A DNA stretch of 31,509 nucleotides from an uncultured bacterium (lineage in GTDB: Bacteria > Actinomycetota > Coriobacteriia > Coriobacteriales > Coriobacteriaceae), in the NCBI GenBank assembly GCA_905214465.1, contig CAJMMD010000028.1:1-31509 (forward strand), read 5' to 3'. Shown in pieces: positions 7,696-14,427 of the stretch. Made by a program: the position numbers and the translations under genes. Within the stretch, counting starts at the first letter, position 1. Each line of letters begins with the position of its first letter. The notes under the pieces are model-generated. The model worked only from the letters and a program-made list of their open reading frames with translations, had not been told where the DNA came from and did no database searches.

Positions 7696-9162
7696 ATGCG
7701 TATCTACAACAGCGCTACCCATAAAAAGGAAGAGTTCCAGCCCATCGAGTCCGGCAAGGTTCGCATGTACGTGTGCGGCCCCACGGTCTACGACAACATC
7801 CATATCGGCAACGCCCGCACGTTCATCAGCTTTGACGTGATTCGTCGCTGGCTCATCGCGAGCGGCTACGAGGTCACGTTCGCCCAGAACCTCACCGATG
7901 TCGATGACAAGATCATCAAGCGCGCCAACGAGCAGGGCCGTACGGCTGCTGAGGTCGCGACGGAGTTCTCCGACAAGTTTATCGGCGTCATGCGCGCCGC
8001 TAACGTGCTCGATCCCGATGTGCGCCCCCGCGCCACCAAGGAGATCGGCCCCATGATCGCCATGATCAAGACGCTTATCGATCAGGGCCACGCTTACGCA
8101 GCCGATAACGGCGATGTGTACTTTGCCGTACGCAGCGATCCCAACTATGGTCAGGTCTCGGGCCGCAACATCGACGACCTTATGGTTGGCGCGCGCATCG
8201 AGGAGAACGAGGACAAGAACGACCCGCTCGACTTTGCCCTGTGGAAGGCCGCCAAGCCCGGCGAGCCCAGCTGGCCGAGCCCCTGGGGCGAGGGCCGTCC
8301 CGGCTGGCACACCGAGTGCGCCGCCATGGTGCACCGCTACCTGGGCACCCCGATCGACATCCACGGCGGTGGCTCCGACCTTGCCTTCCCGCACCACGAG
8401 AACGAGTGCGCCCAGGCCACCTGCGCCTGGCACCAGGGCTTCTCCAACACCTGGATGCACACGGGCATGCTGCTGGTAGACGGCGAGAAGATGTCCAAGT
8501 CGCTCGGCAACTTCTTTACGCTGGCCGAGGTCCTCGAGCAGCACTCCGCTGCCGCCCTGCGCCTGCTGATGCTGCAGACGAGTTATCGCTCGCCGCTCGA
8601 CTTTTCTTGGGAGCGCCTGGAGGGTGCCGAGAACTCACTCACGCGTATCGCCGGAACGGTCGAGAACCTGCGCTGGGCCGCGAACCATGCGACGGCCGAT
8701 GCCGATGAGGCAGCATCCGAGGCGTTTGCCGCCAAGGCCGCCGAGACCCGCGCCACCTTTAAGGAGTGCATGGACGACGACTTTAACACCGCCGGTGCCA
8801 TGGGTGCCGTCTTTGGCTTTGTGACCGAGTGCAACCAGTACCTGGAGCAGGCGGGCGACGCTGCCGACAAGGCCGCCGCGCTTGCCGCCGCCGATACGCT
8901 GGTCGAGCTGCTCGATACGTTTGGCGTTGAGCTCCCCGAGCCAAAGGTCGAGTTGCCGCTGGGCCTGCTGGGCGTAGCCGCCGGCCTGGTTGCCTACACG
9001 GGCGACGACGTGGACGAGGCCGCTGTCAAGATTCTCGAGACCCGCGCCGAGGCCCGCGCCGCCAAGAACTGGGATCTGGCCGACGCCATCCGCGACCAGC
9101 TCAAGGACCTCGGGCTGACGATCGAGGACACTGCCGCTGGCACCCGTATCAAATCTCTCTAA
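7696..9162 (+). CDS. cysS: Cysteinyl-tRNA synthetase
   Basis: A 488-residue class I synthetase that charges tRNA-Cys. The HIGH motif appears as HIGN in TVYDNIHIGNARTF, and the KMSKS loop as KMSKSLGNFF. Zinc ligands are visible as the Cys in MYVCGPT, the Cys in HTECAAM and the HHENE segment. The C-terminal half has the usual helical anticodon-binding region and DALR-like helices. The ATG at 7696 follows TAAGGAG at the end of ispF. This order (ispD-ispF-cysS) matches the Firmicutes cluster apart from genes missing between. Confidence 0.95.
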   Translation: MRIYNSATHKKEEFQPIESGKVRMYVCGPTVYDNIHIGNARTFISFDVIRRWLIASGYEVTFAQNLTDVDDKIIKRANEQGRTAAEVATEFSDKFIGVMRAANVLDPDVRPRATKEIGPMIAMIKTLIDQGHAYAADNGDVYFAVRSDPNYGQVSGRNIDDLMVGARIEENEDKNDPLDFALWKAAKPGEPSWPSPWGEGRPGWHTECAAMVHRYLGTPIDIHGGGSDLAFPHHENECAQATCAWHQGFSNTWMHTGMLLVDGEKMSKSLGNFFTLAEVLEQHSAAALRLLMLQTSYRSPLDFSWERLEGAENSLTRIAGTVENLRWAANHATADADEAASEAFAAKAAETRATFKECMDDDFNTAGAMGAVFGFVTECNQYLEQAGDAADKAAALAAADTLVELLDTFGVELPEPKVELPLGLLGVAAGLVAYTGDDVDEAAVKILETRAEARAAKNWDLADAIRDQLKDLGLTIEDTAAGTRIKSL

Positions 9163-9169
9163 TCCCCGC

Positions 9170-9269
9170 GGGTTTCCCAAGCACCCGATCTTGCCGTTCA
9201 AACCGTCGCTCGCGTACTCAAGTACGCGTCGCTCCTCTTTCACGGTAATCTCGGGCACTTGGAAAACCC
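9170..9269. repeat. 100-nt imperfect palindrome between cysS and rlmB
   Basis: The 27-nt arm 9170-9196 pairs with 9243-9269 at 21 of 27 positions. Inside it, CGCGTAC (9211-9217) and GTACGCG (9222-9228) form a second perfect stem with a TCAA loop. The element is directly followed by a separate intrinsic terminator, so it is not needed as one. It looks like a dispersed palindromic repeat, but only one copy is present in this window. Confidence 0.55.
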
Positions 9270-9273
9270 GTAC

Positions 9274-9315
9274 CGACCGCTTGAGCTATTCGTCTTAAGC
9301 GGTCGCTTCTTTTGT
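9274..9315 (+). terminator. Intrinsic terminator upstream of rlmB
   Basis: CGACCGCTTGAG (9274-9285) pairs with CTTAAGCGGTCG (9294-9305) through 12 pairs including one G-U, followed by CTTCTTTT. It would end cysS transcription, so rlmB probably has its own start or depends on read-through. Confidence 0.75.
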
Positions 9316-9348
9316 CCTGTTTGAATATTTTTTAAAGGAGGCCGTTTT

Positions 9349-10263
9349 ATGGCCGACAATCGCAAGCGTGCATCGCGTGGAGGCAAGCAGGCTGCTTCTG
9401 GCTCGCGTCCGATTCGCCGCAACGACCGCGCTGCCGCTCCCAAGGGCCAGCGCGAGCGCTCACAGGCTGCTCGCCCGCAGCGCGAGCGTAGCCGCGATAA
9501 TGTCCAGGTTCCCAAGGGCGAGTTTATCGAAGGTCGCCGTGCTGCCGCCGAGGCGCTGCGCACCGGTTTTCCCATCAAGTGTGCGCTCATTGCCGAGGGC
9601 GGGGAGCGCGATGCGGCCCTGTCTCGTCTGGTCGACGACCTCAACGCCGCGGGCGTCCGCATTAAGTATGTGTCGCGCGCGCAGCTTGATGCGCTGTCGA
9701 GCCATGGCGCTCACCAGGGCATTGCGCTCGAGGTCGGCAACTTCCCCTATGCCGATGTCGCCGATATCCTCGATCGCGCGGGTGACGGACCGGCGCTCGT
9801 CGTCGTGCTCGACCATGTGACCGACGACGGCAATTTTGGTGCGATCGTGCGCTCCGCCGAGGTCGTGGGCGCGGTGGGCGTCATCATCGCCAACAAGCGC
9901 GCCGCCGGTGTGACCGTCGGCAGCTACAAGACCTCTGCTGGTGCCGTCATGCACCTGCCCATCGCGCAGGTTCCCAACATTGCCCGTGCGCTCGACGATC
10001 TTAAGGCCGCTGGCTTTTGGGTGGGCGGTGCTTCCGAGCACGCCGAGGGCAGCTGCTGGGATGCTCCCTTCGAGGGCCGCGTGGCGCTCGTCATGGGTTC
10101 CGAGGGCGATGGCATCTCGCGTCTGGTGCTCGAGAAATGCGACTTTTTGACCAAGCTTCCCCAGCGCGGCATGACCGAGAGTCTCAACGTGGCCCAGGCG
10201 ACCACCGCGCTGTGCTTTGAGTGGCTGCGCCGCAATGCCGGCGAGCTCATGGGGGAGGAGTAG
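9349..10263 (+). CDS. rlmB: 23S rRNA 2'-O-methyltransferase of the TrmH/SpoU family (RlmB-like)
   Basis: A 304-residue SPOUT methyltransferase that uses S-adenosylmethionine to methylate a ribose in 23S rRNA (G2251 in characterised RlmB). A basic, disordered N-terminal tail (about 1-60) precedes the L30e-like substrate-binding domain beginning FIEGRRAAAEAL. Motif 1 is in DHVTDDGNFGAIVRSAE, motif 2 in VMGSEGDGISRLV and motif 3, the SAM knot, in MTESLNVAQATTA. AAAGGAGG lies just before ATG 9349. The exact target nucleotide is inferred from homology and from neighbours cysS and yacP, which accompany rlmB in Firmicutes. Confidence 0.9.
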   Translation: MADNRKRASRGGKQAASGSRPIRRNDRAAAPKGQRERSQAARPQRERSRDNVQVPKGEFIEGRRAAAEALRTGFPIKCALIAEGGERDAALSRLVDDLNAAGVRIKYVSRAQLDALSSHGAHQGIALEVGNFPYADVADILDRAGDGPALVVVLDHVTDDGNFGAIVRSAEVVGAVGVIIANKRAAGVTVGSYKTSAGAVMHLPIAQVPNIARALDDLKAAGFWVGGASEHAEGSCWDAPFEGRVALVMGSEGDGISRLVLEKCDFLTKLPQRGMTESLNVAQATTALCFEWLRRNAGELMGEE

Positions 10264-10266
10264 CGC

Positions 10267-10944
10267 ATGTCCAAGAAGAACCGCGCCAAGTCCAAGGCCA
10301 AGCGCTTTGGCGAAGGCTCGGCCAAGCCGATTGTTTCGGCCGCGACCTATGGCGTGGGCGGCAATGCGTTTGCGCAGGCCATCGCCGATCCGGTCTCGAC
10401 GGTGCACTCCAATAAGCCCGAGCTGCTGGTGGTCGACGGCTACAACGTGATTCACTGCACGCCGCGCTACGAAAAGCTCGTCTACGACCATTCCGACGAT
10501 CCGTATTCCAGCGACGTCCACGATATGGCGCGCACCGCGCTTATCAACGATGTTGCGGCGTTTGCCCAGGGCCGCTACGAGGCCGTGATCGTGTTCGACG
10601 GTGCGGGCAATATTTCCAGCGAGCGCCCCAACCTACCGGCCCGCGGCGTGCGCATCGAGTTCTCGCCGACGGGCGTCTCCGCTGATACCGTGGTACAGAA
10701 GCTCTGCATCGAGGCGCGCGAGGAAGGCCGCGCGTGCTCCGTGGTGTCGAGCGACGGTACGATTCAGGCCGTCGTCATGGGCAAGGGCGTCACGCGCATC
10801 TCGAGCCGCATGCTGGTGGACGAGATCAAACAGATCGATAACGACGTTCACGAGGCAGAGGAAGCCCCGCAGATCAAGATGACTCTGGGCAGTCGCCTGA
10901 GCCCCGATGCCCTGGCCAAGCTCAAGGCCCTTCGTGGCCGGTAG
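10267..10944 (+). CDS. NYN/PIN-like ribonuclease of the YacP/Rae1 family
   Basis: A 225-residue protein whose core (about residues 50-200) is the YacP NYN domain: LLVVDGYNVIH, VIVFDGAG, SADTVVQKLC and SSDGTIQAVVMGKGV carry the acidic metal-binding residues of PIN-like nucleases. The Bacillus subtilis member Rae1 is a ribosome-associated endoribonuclease. It begins 3 nt after rlmB, the same neighbour as in B. subtilis. The N-terminal 45 residues are basic (KKNRAKSKAKRFG) and extend the family length, perhaps aiding ribosome or RNA binding. Confidence 0.85.
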   Translation: MSKKNRAKSKAKRFGEGSAKPIVSAATYGVGGNAFAQAIADPVSTVHSNKPELLVVDGYNVIHCTPRYEKLVYDHSDDPYSSDVHDMARTALINDVAAFAQGRYEAVIVFDGAGNISSERPNLPARGVRIEFSPTGVSADTVVQKLCIEAREEGRACSVVSSDGTIQAVVMGKGVTRISSRMLVDEIKQIDNDVHEAEEAPQIKMTLGSRLSPDALAKLKALRGR

Positions 10945-11019
10945 GGGAGTATCTGTAGAGACCAGCTACTCGGCTGGTCAATTCACTGGCTTGTAGTTAT
11001 TGGATTGTGGACTTGCCAT

Positions 11020-11084
11020 CGCCAAAACGAATAGTTTTTTGTTTTGGCGAACAGATAAAACTATTCGTTCTGACGAATAGTTTT
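11020..11084. repeat. Triple ACGAATAGTTTT element with nested hairpins
   Basis: ACGAATAGTTTT occurs at 11027-11038 and 11073-11084, and its reverse complement at 11057-11068. The last two form a perfect 12-bp stem with loop TCTG. A further inverted repeat, CGCCAAAAC (11020-11028) with GTTTTGGCG (11041-11049), overlaps the first copy. Either stem could act in termination after yacP, but the overlapping arrangement also suggests alternative folds or protein sites. Confidence 0.55.
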
Positions 11085-11109
11085 GAGATGTGGTCGGGCG
11101 AAGGGCCTG

Positions 11110-11138
11110 TTGCGCCTCGTCCGCAATTCCTTTATTCT
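11110..11138 (+). promoter_or_regulatory. Promoter for tRNA-Thr(TGT)
   Basis: TTGCGC at 11110-11115 and TATTCT at 11133-11138 are separated by 17 bp. The tRNA begins 30 bp further on, and a terminator follows it, making a single-gene unit. Confidence 0.5.
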
Positions 11139-11168
11139 TAACTGGCTTCGCGCGAAAGCGCCAAGTGT

Positions 11169-11243
11169 GCCAGTGTGGCGCAACGGTAGCGCAACTGATT
11201 TGTAATCAGTGGGTTGCAGGTTCGATTCCTGTCACTGGCTCCA
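11169..11243 (+). tRNA. tRNA-Thr (anticodon TGT)
   Basis: Complete cloverleaf: acceptor GCCAGTG/CACTGGC, D-arm, anticodon stem CTGAT/ATCAG with loop TTTGTAA (anticodon TGT), T-loop TTCGATT and encoded CCA at 11241-11243. It reads ACA and, by wobble, other ACN codons. Confidence 0.95.
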
Positions 11244-11252
11244 TGAGAGTTT

Positions 11253-11291
11253 CGGGCCCTGTCCCCCTGAGGGACAGGGCCCGTTTCTATT
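11253..11291 (+). terminator. Strong terminator after tRNA-Thr(TGT)
   Basis: CGGGCCCTGTCCC (11253-11265) and GGGACAGGGCCCG (11271-11283) form a perfect 13-bp stem with loop CCTGA, followed by TTTCTATTT. Confidence 0.88.
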
Positions 11292-11339
11292 TATGTCGAT
11301 AAGTCAGCGTGTTTGGCGCCAACCAAGCTTCAGGTTTGA

Positions 11340-11394
11340 CTCGATCTGTAACACGAAGAAGCTGAAAACCTTTCTTACTGTTACAGAATGAGAC
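11340..11394. repeat. TGTTACAG dyad repeat, copy A
   Basis: A 55-bp element bounded by TCGATCTGTAACA and TGTTACAGAATGAGA-type ends in inverted orientation (one variant base here: CTGTTACAGAATGAGAC). It is the first of a tandem pair with copy B, 24 nt apart. The same element recurs twice more near 18 kb. Confidence 0.65.
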
Positions 11395-11418
11395 GTAAGC
11401 GGAGGTCTCTGCGTAATA

Positions 11419-11474
11419 TCTCGACCTGTAACAGATAGGGGAGAAAATGTTCTCTATATGTTACAGATCGAGAC
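11419..11474. repeat. TGTTACAG dyad repeat, copy B
   Basis: A 56-bp element with near-perfect inverted ends TCTCGACCTGTAACA and TGTTACAGATCGAGA. Its interior contains AGGGGAGAAAATGTTCT, similar to copy C (AAGGGGCAAAATCGTTCC), showing common descent rather than chance palindromy. Confidence 0.7.
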
Positions 11475-11505
11475 AAAAGCCGTGTCGAGCTCGGCTGCCC
11501 CCCCC

Positions 11506-11650
11506 TGAGCGTGGATTATCGGACGTACGAGCGTGGAAAATCTCCCGCTTAGTGAATGATCGTGGATAATCTGCCACTTTGGCCTTGGGGGCACGCCAAT
11601 AGTGGGAGATTATCCACGCTCGATTTCAAACGGGAGAAAATCCACGCTCG
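11506..11650. repeat. Long inverted repeat built from GAGCGTGGAWAATCTSCC units
   Basis: Arm 11528-11578 and arm 11601-11650 are inverted copies of about 50 nt at roughly 80 percent identity. Each arm contains two units of the form GAKCGTGGAWWATCTSCC. The stem continues through TTGGC/GCCAA to a small GC-rich loop. A fifth partial unit (GAGCGTGGATTATC) lies just upstream at about 11507-11520. There is no open reading frame. Transcribed, it would form a very long hairpin; as DNA it offers up to five binding sites. Confidence 0.65.
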
Positions 11651-11864
11651 AATCTGCCACGGAAGCCCGATCTCGACCTATATATAGGTGCAAATAGGCT
11701 GTTATCGAAGTCCGATCCTGAAGGTGTACTCCACTACACCAAAGTATTCGCTCGGGAAATGTCACCAGCGCAGCCAAATCCACCGTCCTTCACATCCAAA
11801 CTCAACAAAACCGTAGGTCACGGCTATATAGATACGCCCGGAACCGTGTATCTAGAGGTTTTCG
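11651..11864. other. Non-coding stretch before the tRNA-tuf promoter
   Basis: No gene is supported. It contains a perfect 14-bp palindrome ACCTATATATAGGT at 11676-11689 and a small hairpin GGTGTA/TACACC at about 11716-11733. A 63-codon frame starting at 11759 overlaps the promoter and lacks coding character. Together with the repeats to the left, the region 11284-11864 is gene-free and unusually rich in symmetry. Confidence 0.5.
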
Positions 11865-11894
11865 TTGACAGCCCCCAAGGTTGCATCGTATTAT
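11865..11894 (+). promoter_or_regulatory. Strong promoter of the tRNA-Tyr/Thr/Met-tuf operon
   Basis: Consensus TTGACA at 11865-11870 and TATTAT at 11889-11894 with an 18-bp spacer. About 20 bp including the upstream GAGGTTTTC are shared with the rpmG-secE-nusG promoter at 13696. Confidence 0.8.
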
Positions 11895-11956
11895 CTTTTT
11901 CGTTCGCGGGGGCGGCGGTCCAAAAGACCAAAGGACCTGCGTATACTTGAACGATT

Positions 11957-12038
11957 GGGAGTTTGCCCGAGTGGTTAATGGGGACGGGCTGTAAACCCGT
12001 TGGCTCTGCCTACATAGGTTCGAATCCTATAGCTCCCA
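11957..12038 (+). tRNA. tRNA-Tyr (anticodon GTA)
   Basis: Class II tRNA with a long variable arm. Acceptor GGGAGTT pairs with AGCTCCC, the anticodon loop reads CTGTAAA with GTA, and the T-loop is TTCGAAT. The CCA end is not fully encoded (ACC then C), so it must be added after transcription. Confidence 0.93.
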
Positions 12039-12048
12039 CCCGTCAAGT

Positions 12049-12124
12049 GCCTGTATAGCTCAGTCGGTAGAGCACTTCGTTGGTAACGAAGAGGTCACCA
12101 GTTCAAGTCTGGTTGCAGGCTCCA
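12049..12124 (+). tRNA. tRNA-Thr (anticodon GGT)
   Basis: Cloverleaf with acceptor GCCTGTA/TGCAGGC, anticodon stem CTTCG/CGAAG around TTGGTAA (GGT), T-loop TTCAAGT and encoded CCA. It is the second threonine tRNA in the window, complementing TGT at 11169. Confidence 0.94.
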
Positions 12125-12127
12125 TCC

Positions 12128-12204
12128 GGCGGTGTAGCTCAGTTGGTTAGAGCACACGGTTCATACCCGTGGCGTCACTGGTTCGAATCCAGTCACCGCT
12201 ACCA
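12128..12204 (+). tRNA. tRNA-Met (anticodon CAT)
   Basis: Acceptor GGCGGTG pairs with CACCGCT (first pair G-U), anticodon stem CACGG/CCGTG around TTCATAC (CAT), T-loop TTCGAAT, encoded CCA. The anticodon stem lacks the three G-C pairs of initiator tRNA, so it is an elongator. A lysidine-modified isoleucine tRNA cannot be excluded from sequence alone but the context tRNA-Tyr/Thr/Met-tuf favours Met. Confidence 0.88.
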
Positions 12205-12215
12205 TAGGTAACACG

Positions 12216-12246
12216 GTGGCTTCTCAATAGTATGTTGAGAGGCCAC
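12216..12246 (+). promoter_or_regulatory. Leader hairpin between tRNA-Met and tuf
   Basis: GTGGCTTCTCAA (12216-12227) and TTGAGAGGCCAC (12235-12246) form a 12-bp stem with a 7-nt loop and no U-tract. It lies between the tRNA cluster and tuf and probably marks RNA processing or stabilises the tuf mRNA 5' end. A second small stem (GTCCC/GGGGAC) is at about 12264-12278. Confidence 0.5.
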
Positions 12247-12300
12247 TATGGTATAAAGGCAAAGTCCCGTCCGGGGACGACCTGTTTAGAGGAGGGCTTT

Positions 12301-13491
12301 ATGGCCAAAGAGAAGTTTGAGCGCACTAAGCCGCATGTTAACATCGGCACCATTGGTCACGTCGACCACGGCAAGACCACGCTGACCGCCGCCATCACCA
12401 AGGTTCTCTCCGAGACCGAGGGCTGCAAGGCTGACTTCACTGCGTTCGAGAACATCGACAAGGCTCCCGAGGAGCGCGAGCGCGGCATTACGATCTCCGT
12501 CTCCCACGTCGAGTACGAGACTGCTGCCCGTCACTACGCTCACGTTGACTGCCCGGGCCACGCTGACTACGTCAAGAACATGATCTCCGGTGCTGCTCAG
12601 ATGGACGGCGCTATCCTGGTCATCGCCGCTACCGACGGCCCCATGGCTCAGACCCGCGAGCACATCCTGCTCGCCCGTCAGGTCGGCGTTCCCTACATCG
12701 TCGTCTTCCTGAACAAGTGCGACATGGTCGACGATGACGAGCTCATCGACCTCGTCGAGATGGAGACCCGTGAGCTCCTCTCCGAGTACGATTTCCCCGG
12801 CGACGACATCCCCGTCATCCGTGGTTCCGCTCTGGGCGCTCTCGAGGGCGACGCCAAGTGGATGGACGCTATCCGCGAGCTCATGAACGCCGTCGACGAG
12901 TACATCCCGACGCCTGCTCGTAACAACGACCTCCCGTTCCTGATGGCCGTTGAGGACGTTATGACCATCTCCGGCCGTGGTACCGTTGCTACCGGCCGTG
13001 TCGAGCGCGGTGAGCTCAAGCTCAACGAGCCCGTCGAGATTGTCGGCATCAAGGATACCCAGAACACCGTCGTTACCGGTATCGAGATGTTCCGTAAGTC
13101 CATGGACTTCTGCGAGGCTGGCGACAACGTCGGTCTGCTGCTCCGCGGCATCAAGCGCGAGGACATCGAGCGCGGCCAGGTTCTCTGCAAGCCCGGTTCG
13201 GTTACCCCGCACACCAAGTTCACCGGTGAGATCTACGTTCTGACCAAGGAGGAGGGCGGCCGTCACACCCCGTTCTTCGATGGTTATCGTCCTCAGTTCT
13301 ACTTCCGTACCACCGACGTTACCGGTACGGTCAAGCTCCCCGAGGGCACCGAGATGGCTATGCCTGGTGACCACATCACCATCGAGGGCGACCTCATCCA
13401 CCCGATCGCCATGGAGGAGGGCCTGCGCTTCGCTATCCGCGAGGGTGGCCACACCGTCGGTTCGGGCATCGTCTCCACGATCATTGAGTAA
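12301..13491 (+). CDS. tuf: Translation elongation factor Tu
   Basis: A 396-residue GTPase that delivers aminoacyl-tRNA to the ribosome. G-motifs: GHVDHGKT (G1), the RGITI switch I, DCPGH (G3), NKCD (G4) and SAL (G5). The second and third beta-barrel domains follow and it ends VGSGIVSTIIE. Start ATG 12301 (MAKEKFERTKPHVNIG) follows AGAGGAGGG; the longer frame from 12232 runs through the leader hairpin and is not real. It is co-transcribed with the three upstream tRNAs, an old bacterial arrangement that ties EF-Tu to tRNA supply. Confidence 0.97.
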   Translation: MAKEKFERTKPHVNIGTIGHVDHGKTTLTAAITKVLSETEGCKADFTAFENIDKAPEERERGITISVSHVEYETAARHYAHVDCPGHADYVKNMISGAAQMDGAILVIAATDGPMAQTREHILLARQVGVPYIVVFLNKCDMVDDDELIDLVEMETRELLSEYDFPGDDIPVIRGSALGALEGDAKWMDAIRELMNAVDEYIPTPARNNDLPFLMAVEDVMTISGRGTVATGRVERGELKLNEPVEIVGIKDTQNTVVTGIEMFRKSMDFCEAGDNVGLLLRGIKREDIERGQVLCKPGSVTPHTKFTGEIYVLTKEEGGRHTPFFDGYRPQFYFRTTDVTGTVKLPEGTEMAMPGDHITIEGDLIHPIAMEEGLRFAIREGGHTVGSGIVSTIIE

Positions 13492-13518
13492 ATTAGCTCT
13501 TTGATATAGCTGACTTAG

Positions 13519-13555
13519 AGAACCCGGCACTTATATGGGTGCCGGGTTCTTTTCT
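13519..13555 (+). terminator. Terminator after tuf
   Basis: AGAACCCGGCAC (13519-13530) pairs perfectly with GTGCCGGGTTCT (13539-13550), followed by TTTCT. Confidence 0.9.
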
Positions 13556-13695
13556 GCAATGGATATTCAGCCGTTGCTGGTGTCGAGAGGATCGATAATG
13601 GTCCTGGATGCACCGTCGATTAGATCTCGATGGCTTCATTGATGTGTTCCAAATATGAATGGATCCACCGAGAACCAATTGACTCGAGGTTTTCA

Positions 13696-13725
13696 TTGAC
13701 AGCACTTACGTGGAGCTGATAAAGT
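13696..13725 (+). promoter_or_regulatory. Promoter of rpmG-tRNA-Trp-secE-nusG
   Basis: TTGACA (13696-13701), 18-bp spacer, TAAAGT (13720-13725). It shares the upstream GAGGTTTTC and the GC after the -35 with the tuf operon promoter. Confidence 0.75.
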
Positions 13726-13770
13726 AACAACTCGTGCCCGTACGGGGCGGAAATGAAAGGTTCAGGATAC

Positions 13771-13920
13771 ATGCGTACTCTAGTTACTCTTGCGTGCACT
13801 GAGTGCAAGCGCCGCAACTATACGACCACCAAGAACAAGTCGACCATGCCTGATCGTATGGAGATCAAGAAGTATTGCCCCTGGTGCCGTCACCACACGC
13901 TGCACAAAGAGACTCGCTAG
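13771..13920 (+). CDS. rpmG: 50S ribosomal protein L33
   Basis: A 49-residue protein beginning MRTLVTLACTECKRRNYTTT. It is a large-subunit ribosomal protein of the zinc-binding type, with both CxxC pairs present (CTEC and CPWC). It ends KETR. The ATG lies after AAAGG and AGGA upstream. It belongs to the rpmG-(tRNA-Trp)-secE-nusG order found widely in bacteria. Because it keeps all four cysteines it is the zinc-dependent C+ form, whose paralogue without cysteines is typically induced in zinc shortage elsewhere in genomes. Confidence 0.95.
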   Translation: MRTLVTLACTECKRRNYTTTKNKSTMPDRMEIKKYCPWCRHHTLHKETR

Positions 13921-13933
13921 TCTCTAGTCACAT

Positions 13934-14009
13934 ACGCCAGTAGTTCAATTGGTAGAGCATCGGTCTCCAAAACCGAGTGTTGAGGGTTCGAGTCCTTCCT
14001 GGCGTGCCA
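13934..14009 (+). tRNA. tRNA-Trp (anticodon CCA)
   Basis: Acceptor ACGCCAG/CTGGCGT, anticodon stem CGGTC... with loop CTCCAAA (CCA), T-loop TTCGAGT, discriminator G and encoded CCA. It lies between rpmG and secE, its common location in bacteria. Confidence 0.94.
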
Positions 14010-14018
14010 GTCATTATT

Positions 14019-14050
14019 CCGTAAGCTCCCAATTGGGGGCTTACGGTTTA
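14019..14050 (+). terminator. Terminator or attenuator between tRNA-Trp and secE
   Basis: CCGTAAGCTCCC (14019-14030) pairs with GGGGGCTTACGG (14035-14046) through 12 pairs with one G-U, loop AATT, then TTTA. As no separate secE promoter is obvious, it may be a partial terminator that sets tRNA-Trp to secE-nusG ratios. Confidence 0.7.
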
Positions 14051-14085
14051 CTCATGTATAAGCGCATTGCGCGGAGGTAACCCAA

Positions 14086-14424
14086 ATGGCCAACAAGAAG
14101 AACAAGAAGAAGGCTCAGCAGCCGGCACCTGCCAACAACGCTGCCGCCAACTCCAAGGTTGAGGCCAAGAAGGCCGTTGCCAAGAAGAACGAGAAGGCTG
14201 CGAAGTCCAAGAAGAACGAGAAGCCTGGTTTCTTCGCCCGCACCAAGAAGTATTTCGCTTCGGTGAAGTCCGAGATGAAGCGTGTCACGTGGCCCGATAA
14301 GAAGGAGCTCGTGAACTACTCGGTCGTCGTTTGCGCTTCTCTGCTCGTCGTCGGCGTCGTCATCGCTCTGCTCGATGCTGGCTTTGGCGAGGCTCTTGCT
14401 CTGTTCTCTGGATTGAGGGGCTAA
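14086..14424 (+). CDS. secE: Preprotein translocase subunit SecE
   Basis: A 112-residue single-pass membrane subunit of the SecYEG channel. A very basic, alanine-rich N-terminal tail (residues 1-47, many KK pairs) precedes the conserved amphipathic helix and hinge FASVKSEMKRVTWPDKKEL and one transmembrane helix (about 79-100). The tail is longer than in the minimal SecE and typical of high-GC Gram-positives. GGAGG is well placed before ATG 14086. nusG starts 3 nt later. Confidence 0.95.
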   Translation: MANKKNKKKAQQPAPANNAAANSKVEAKKAVAKKNEKAAKSKKNEKPGFFARTKKYFASVKSEMKRVTWPDKKELVNYSVVVCASLLVVGVVIALLDAGFGEALALFSGLRG

Positions 14425-14427
14425 ACC

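Noticed and set aside
11340..11474. CRISPR array
   Set aside because: Units are palindromes with related interiors and only two per site; there are no uniform spacers or cas genes.
12128..12204. Initiator tRNA-fMet
   Set aside because: The anticodon stem lacks three consecutive G-C pairs and the acceptor has no 1-72 C-A mismatch.
12232..12300. N-terminal extension of EF-Tu
   Set aside because: It runs through the leader hairpin; the canonical MAKEKFERTKPHVNIG start has a strong AGGAGGG.
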